From: Serpens sp035497635
GTDB lineage: Bacteria > Pseudomonadota > Gammaproteobacteria > Pseudomonadales > Pseudomonadaceae
Assembly: GCA_035497635.1 (NCBI GenBank)
Contig: DATJDB010000053.1
Location: forward strand, 1-7,518
DNA length: 7,518 nt
Direction: 5' to 3'
The notes below the pieces were generated by a model that saw only the letters and a list, made by a program, of their open reading frames with translations, was not told where the DNA came from and made no database searches. Made by a program: the position numbers and the translations under genes. Below are positions 5,583 through 7,518 of the stretch, one piece after another (position 1 is the first letter of the stretch; each line of letters starts with the position of its first letter).

Positions 5583-6540
5583 GCGAATCATGACCAAGAT
5601 AGGCTTTTTTGTTTCCTGTGTACTCGTTCTTGCGTTAGGAGAGGCAATCGCAGGAGATAAATCCACTCCTGATGTTCTCCTTGAAACTATCGAATCCCAG
5701 AGGCTGATATTTCACTGGCGACATGAAGCGAATCGATTGGCGGCGGTGCTGGTTTATACCTGCCCGACGTGTGAGGTCCAGCAAAAGTTTGTTGGCCGCG
5801 AGACTCGTTTGGTTAGAGAAGGTAAGCAGTTGGACATCTCGATTCTTGAAAAGAAAGTGGAATGGGATGGCCATGTGACGATATCCACCGCTGCTCCGGA
5901 AATAATCCTTCGGGTCGAGATATTTGAGTAAGGGACAAGGCCGATCATGATTAAAAAGACGATGCTGGCCGCGGGGGCCTTTGTATATACGTTGCTGGTT
6001 TCTCAGGTTGTGCTGGCGGACGATATTGAAATCTATGTGACTCGGGATTTGCCTGCAGATCAGCGAGTTAGACCAAACATCCTTTTCATTGTTGATTCGT
6101 CTGGGTCAATGGGTAGTGACGTTTCCGGTACTAAGCCTAAGAAAACCAGAAACCAGGTAGTGCTTCAGGTTACTAAAGACTTAATTGATGAATTGAAGGT
6201 TAATGGGGATGTCAATATCGGCCTCATGCGCTTCAGTGGAAACCATGGTGGGCGGGTATTGCAGGAGGTTAAGCGCTTAACAAATGATAATGCGCCAGGA
6301 CTGAAATCAATAGTGAATGACATTCCAGCTTCCGGCAATACGCCCTTGCTGGAGACATTATATGAGTCGTTTCTTTACTTGAGTGGCAAGCAAGCTTACT
6401 GGGGGAGCTCGTCAAACTGCGTCCAGCGTGATAGGAGGGGAGCCTGCACTTATGCTGTAAGCAGCGTGGCAAGTTCGCTCGATGGAAGCACCTACATTTC
6501 ACCAATTTCCCACAGCTGTCAGAAAACCAACATCATCTAC
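5583..6540. other. Low-GC segment spanning the small ORF and 5' pilY1
   Basis: Hand counting in 60-base lines gives roughly 42-58% GC here, about 48% overall, against about 60-68% in pilX just upstream and 63-67% in pilY1 lines from 6600 onward. The left edge coincides with the pilX stop codon. The right edge falls inside the PilY1 vWA domain, just before the LSDGE motif. The reading frames stay intact with AT-rich third positions and codons such as TTA, AGA, ATA and AGG. This suggests an imported or diversified allele. No repeats or mobile genes flank it. Confidence 0.7.
5590..5931 (+). CDS. Small exported protein of unknown function within the pilus operon
   Basis: I do not recognise this 113-aa protein. 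It has a clear Sec signal peptide: a Lys at residue 3, a hydrophobic run from about 4 to 17, and a likely cut after AIA at residue 21. The mature part of about 92 residues has no membrane segment. Its most striking feature is C58-P-T-C61, after a hydrophobic strand-like stretch (AAVLVYT), followed by mixed charged beta-like sequence. It lies 7 bp after pilX and 15 bp before pilY1, so it is almost certainly co-transcribed. The ribosome site is weak (GAG at 5581-5583 region), suggesting coupling to pilX. In P. aeruginosa pilX is directly followed by pilY1, and a small exported protein of similar size, PilY2, comes after pilY1. Whether this is a displaced PilY2-like protein or a new component cannot be told here. 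GC is about 48%, well below pilX. Confidence 0.8.
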   Translation: MTKIGFFVSCVLVLALGEAIAGDKSTPDVLLETIESQRLIFHWRHEANRLAAVLVYTCPTCEVQQKFVGRETRLVREGKQLDISILEKKVEWDGHVTISTAAPEIILRVEIFE

Positions 6541-7518
6541 CTCAGCGATGGCGAGCCAACCCAGGATACAAGTTCCAACGAGGCTGTGCGTAATCTGGTG
6601 GCAGGTAAGAATGTCCGATATCCCGCCTCGACCTGCGGCAACGGCCAAGGAGCCTGCCTGCCCCACTTGGCCGAGTACATGGCTAACCAGGATATGGCGT
6701 CCGGCGTAAGCGGCACGCAAACAGTCAATACTTACACCATCGGTTTCGCCATTGACCTGCCGCTGCTGAAGAACACCGCCGAGGCTGGCGGGGGCAAGTA
6801 CTTCACCACCAGCAACGTCTCCGGGCTGACCGAGGCGATGAAGTCGATCATCGTCGAGATCCTCGCCGAGAACACTAGCTTCGCCGCGCCCAGCGTGGCG
6901 GTGAGCGCCTACAACAATCTCGGCTACCGCAACGACCTCTATTACGCGCTGTTCCGGCCCGCCGAGGGCGACCGTTGGGTAGGCAACGTCAAGCGCTACA
7001 AGCTGACCCGAGATGAGAACGGCGACAGTCTGATCGTGGATAGCGACGGGAACTCGGCTGTGGACCCTGAGACCGGCTTCTTCCGCGATACCGCGCGCAG
7101 CTTCTGGTCATCGACCGGCGACGGTAAGGATGTGGCCAAGGGTGGCGTGGCCGAGAACCTGCCGGCTTCGCGCACGGTATACACCTGGACCGGGGATGAC
7201 CGAACTCCGACAGGCAATGCCGGCGTAACCGGCGCGGCGGCCTTGGCAAGTCTTGCCGACACCCAGCGATTGACCAACGCCATGCTCGGCGCTGCCAATA
7301 ACACCGAGCGCAATACCTTTATCAAGTGGGGCCTGGGGCTCGATCCGCAGACCGATACCCGCCGTCAGCAGGTGGCCGATGTTTTGCACAACGAGCCGAA
7401 GCTGGTGGCCTATCGCACCGACGAGAACCTGGCGCGGGTCACCAACGCCGAAAAGTCGTCGGATGACCCTACCTATGATTTGGAACTGGGCTCTTCGCTG
7501 GAACAGCTGTACCTGTTC
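5947..7518 (+). CDS. pilY1: PilY1, type IV pilus tip adhesin/mechanosensor (3' end beyond window)
   Basis: PilY1 caps the pilus, promotes pilus extension, and links surface contact to c-di-GMP and virulence signalling. The frame is open from the ATG at 5947 to the window end, giving 524 of the roughly 1,000-1,200 residues usual for the family. Residues 1-24 are a signal peptide (cut near VLA|DD). Residues 43 to about 300 form a von Willebrand A domain with a complete metal-ion site: D50-x-S52-x-S54, T132, and D201 in LSDGE. Cysteines at 158, 167, 191, 230 and 237 lie within it. The linker holds WVGNVKRYKL (344-353), a PilY1 hallmark, an acidic loop D365SDGNSAVD373, and ADVLHNEPKLVAY, which resembles the entry to the beta-propeller, which lies outside the window. 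AAGG at 5937-5940, 6 nt upstream, supports the start. The first ~200 codons are AT-rich and the remainder high-GC. Confidence 0.93.
   Translation, partial: MIKKTMLAAGAFVYTLLVSQVVLADDIEIYVTRDLPADQRVRPNILFIVDSSGSMGSDVSGTKPKKTRNQVVLQVTKDLIDELKVNGDVNIGLMRFSGNHGGRVLQEVKRLTNDNAPGLKSIVNDIPASGNTPLLETLYESFLYLSGKQAYWGSSSNCVQRDRRGACTYAVSSVASSLDGSTYISPISHSCQKTNIIYLSDGEPTQDTSSNEAVRNLVAGKNVRYPASTCGNGQGACLPHLAEYMANQDMASGVSGTQTVNTYTIGFAIDLPLLKNTAEAGGGKYFTTSNVSGLTEAMKSIIVEILAENTSFAAPSVAVSAYNNLGYRNDLYYALFRPAEGDRWVGNVKRYKLTRDENGDSLIVDSDGNSAVDPETGFFRDTARSFWSSTGDGKDVAKGGVAENLPASRTVYTWTGDDRTPTGNAGVTGAAALASLADTQRLTNAMLGAANNTERNTFIKWGLGLDPQTDTRRQQVADVLHNEPKLVAYRTDENLARVTNAEKSSDDPTYDLELGSSLEQLYLF

Noticed and set aside
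5617..5619. Lipoprotein lipobox around Cys10 of the small exported protein
   Set aside because: Cys10 lies inside the hydrophobic core only ten residues from the start and the preceding residues (FVS) do not fit a lipobox; a standard signal-peptidase I cut after residue 21 fits better.
6269..6505. 78-aa minus-strand frame inside pilY1, which could suggest an antisense gene in the low-GC segment
   Set aside because: No ribosome site or recognisable protein features seen, and the + strand vWA metal-site residues show that strand is the coding one.

Overview
The window reads as a chromosomal segment of a Pseudomonas species outside the P. aeruginosa core lineage. It has high-GC coding DNA (about 60-68% in hand-counted lines), SerB, ThiO and minor-pilin proteins of Pseudomonas type, and a pair of Pseudomonas-style REP elements with a GTGGGAG head followed by a small palindrome.

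Layout. Bases 1-1202 (+) hold nearly all of serB (phosphoserine phosphatase), cut only at the first few codons by the window edge. Bases 1211-1286 hold two inverted REP elements between the convergent genes serB and thiO. Bases 1292-2386 (-) hold thiO, an FAD-dependent glycine oxidase. A 115-bp divergent gap follows, and everything after it, on the + strand, is type IV pilus assembly: fimT (2502-3029), a 155-bp gap, then a tightly packed operon of fimU (3185-3706), pilV (3725-4309), pilW (4306-5064), pilX (5073-5582), an unrecognised small secreted protein (5590-5931), and the first 524 codons of pilY1 (5947-7518, running off the window).

How the genes work together. By family knowledge, FimU, PilV, PilW and PilX are prepilin-peptidase-processed minor pilins that form a priming complex at the pilus tip with the large adhesin and mechanosensor PilY1. 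FimT is a related pilin-like protein implicated in DNA uptake in naturally transformable bacteria. The FimT here carries the C-terminal GRxR signature tied to DNA binding, while the paralogous FimU does not. Promoter control most likely sits in the fimT-fimU gap, where one weak AlgR-like box is visible.

Most noteworthy: (a) from the pilX stop codon into the middle of the PilY1 von Willebrand A domain (about 5583-6540), GC falls to about 48% by hand count with AT-rich, rare-codon-containing coding, then returns to about 65%. This looks like an imported or diversified cassette. (b) The cassette contains an extra exported 113-aa protein with a CPTC motif, placed between pilX and pilY1. (c) Four of the five differences between the REP copies form two compensatory base-pair changes. 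(d) FimT has Ala instead of Gly just before the prepilin cleavage site. I see no transposase, integrase, CRISPR array, tRNA or rRNA.
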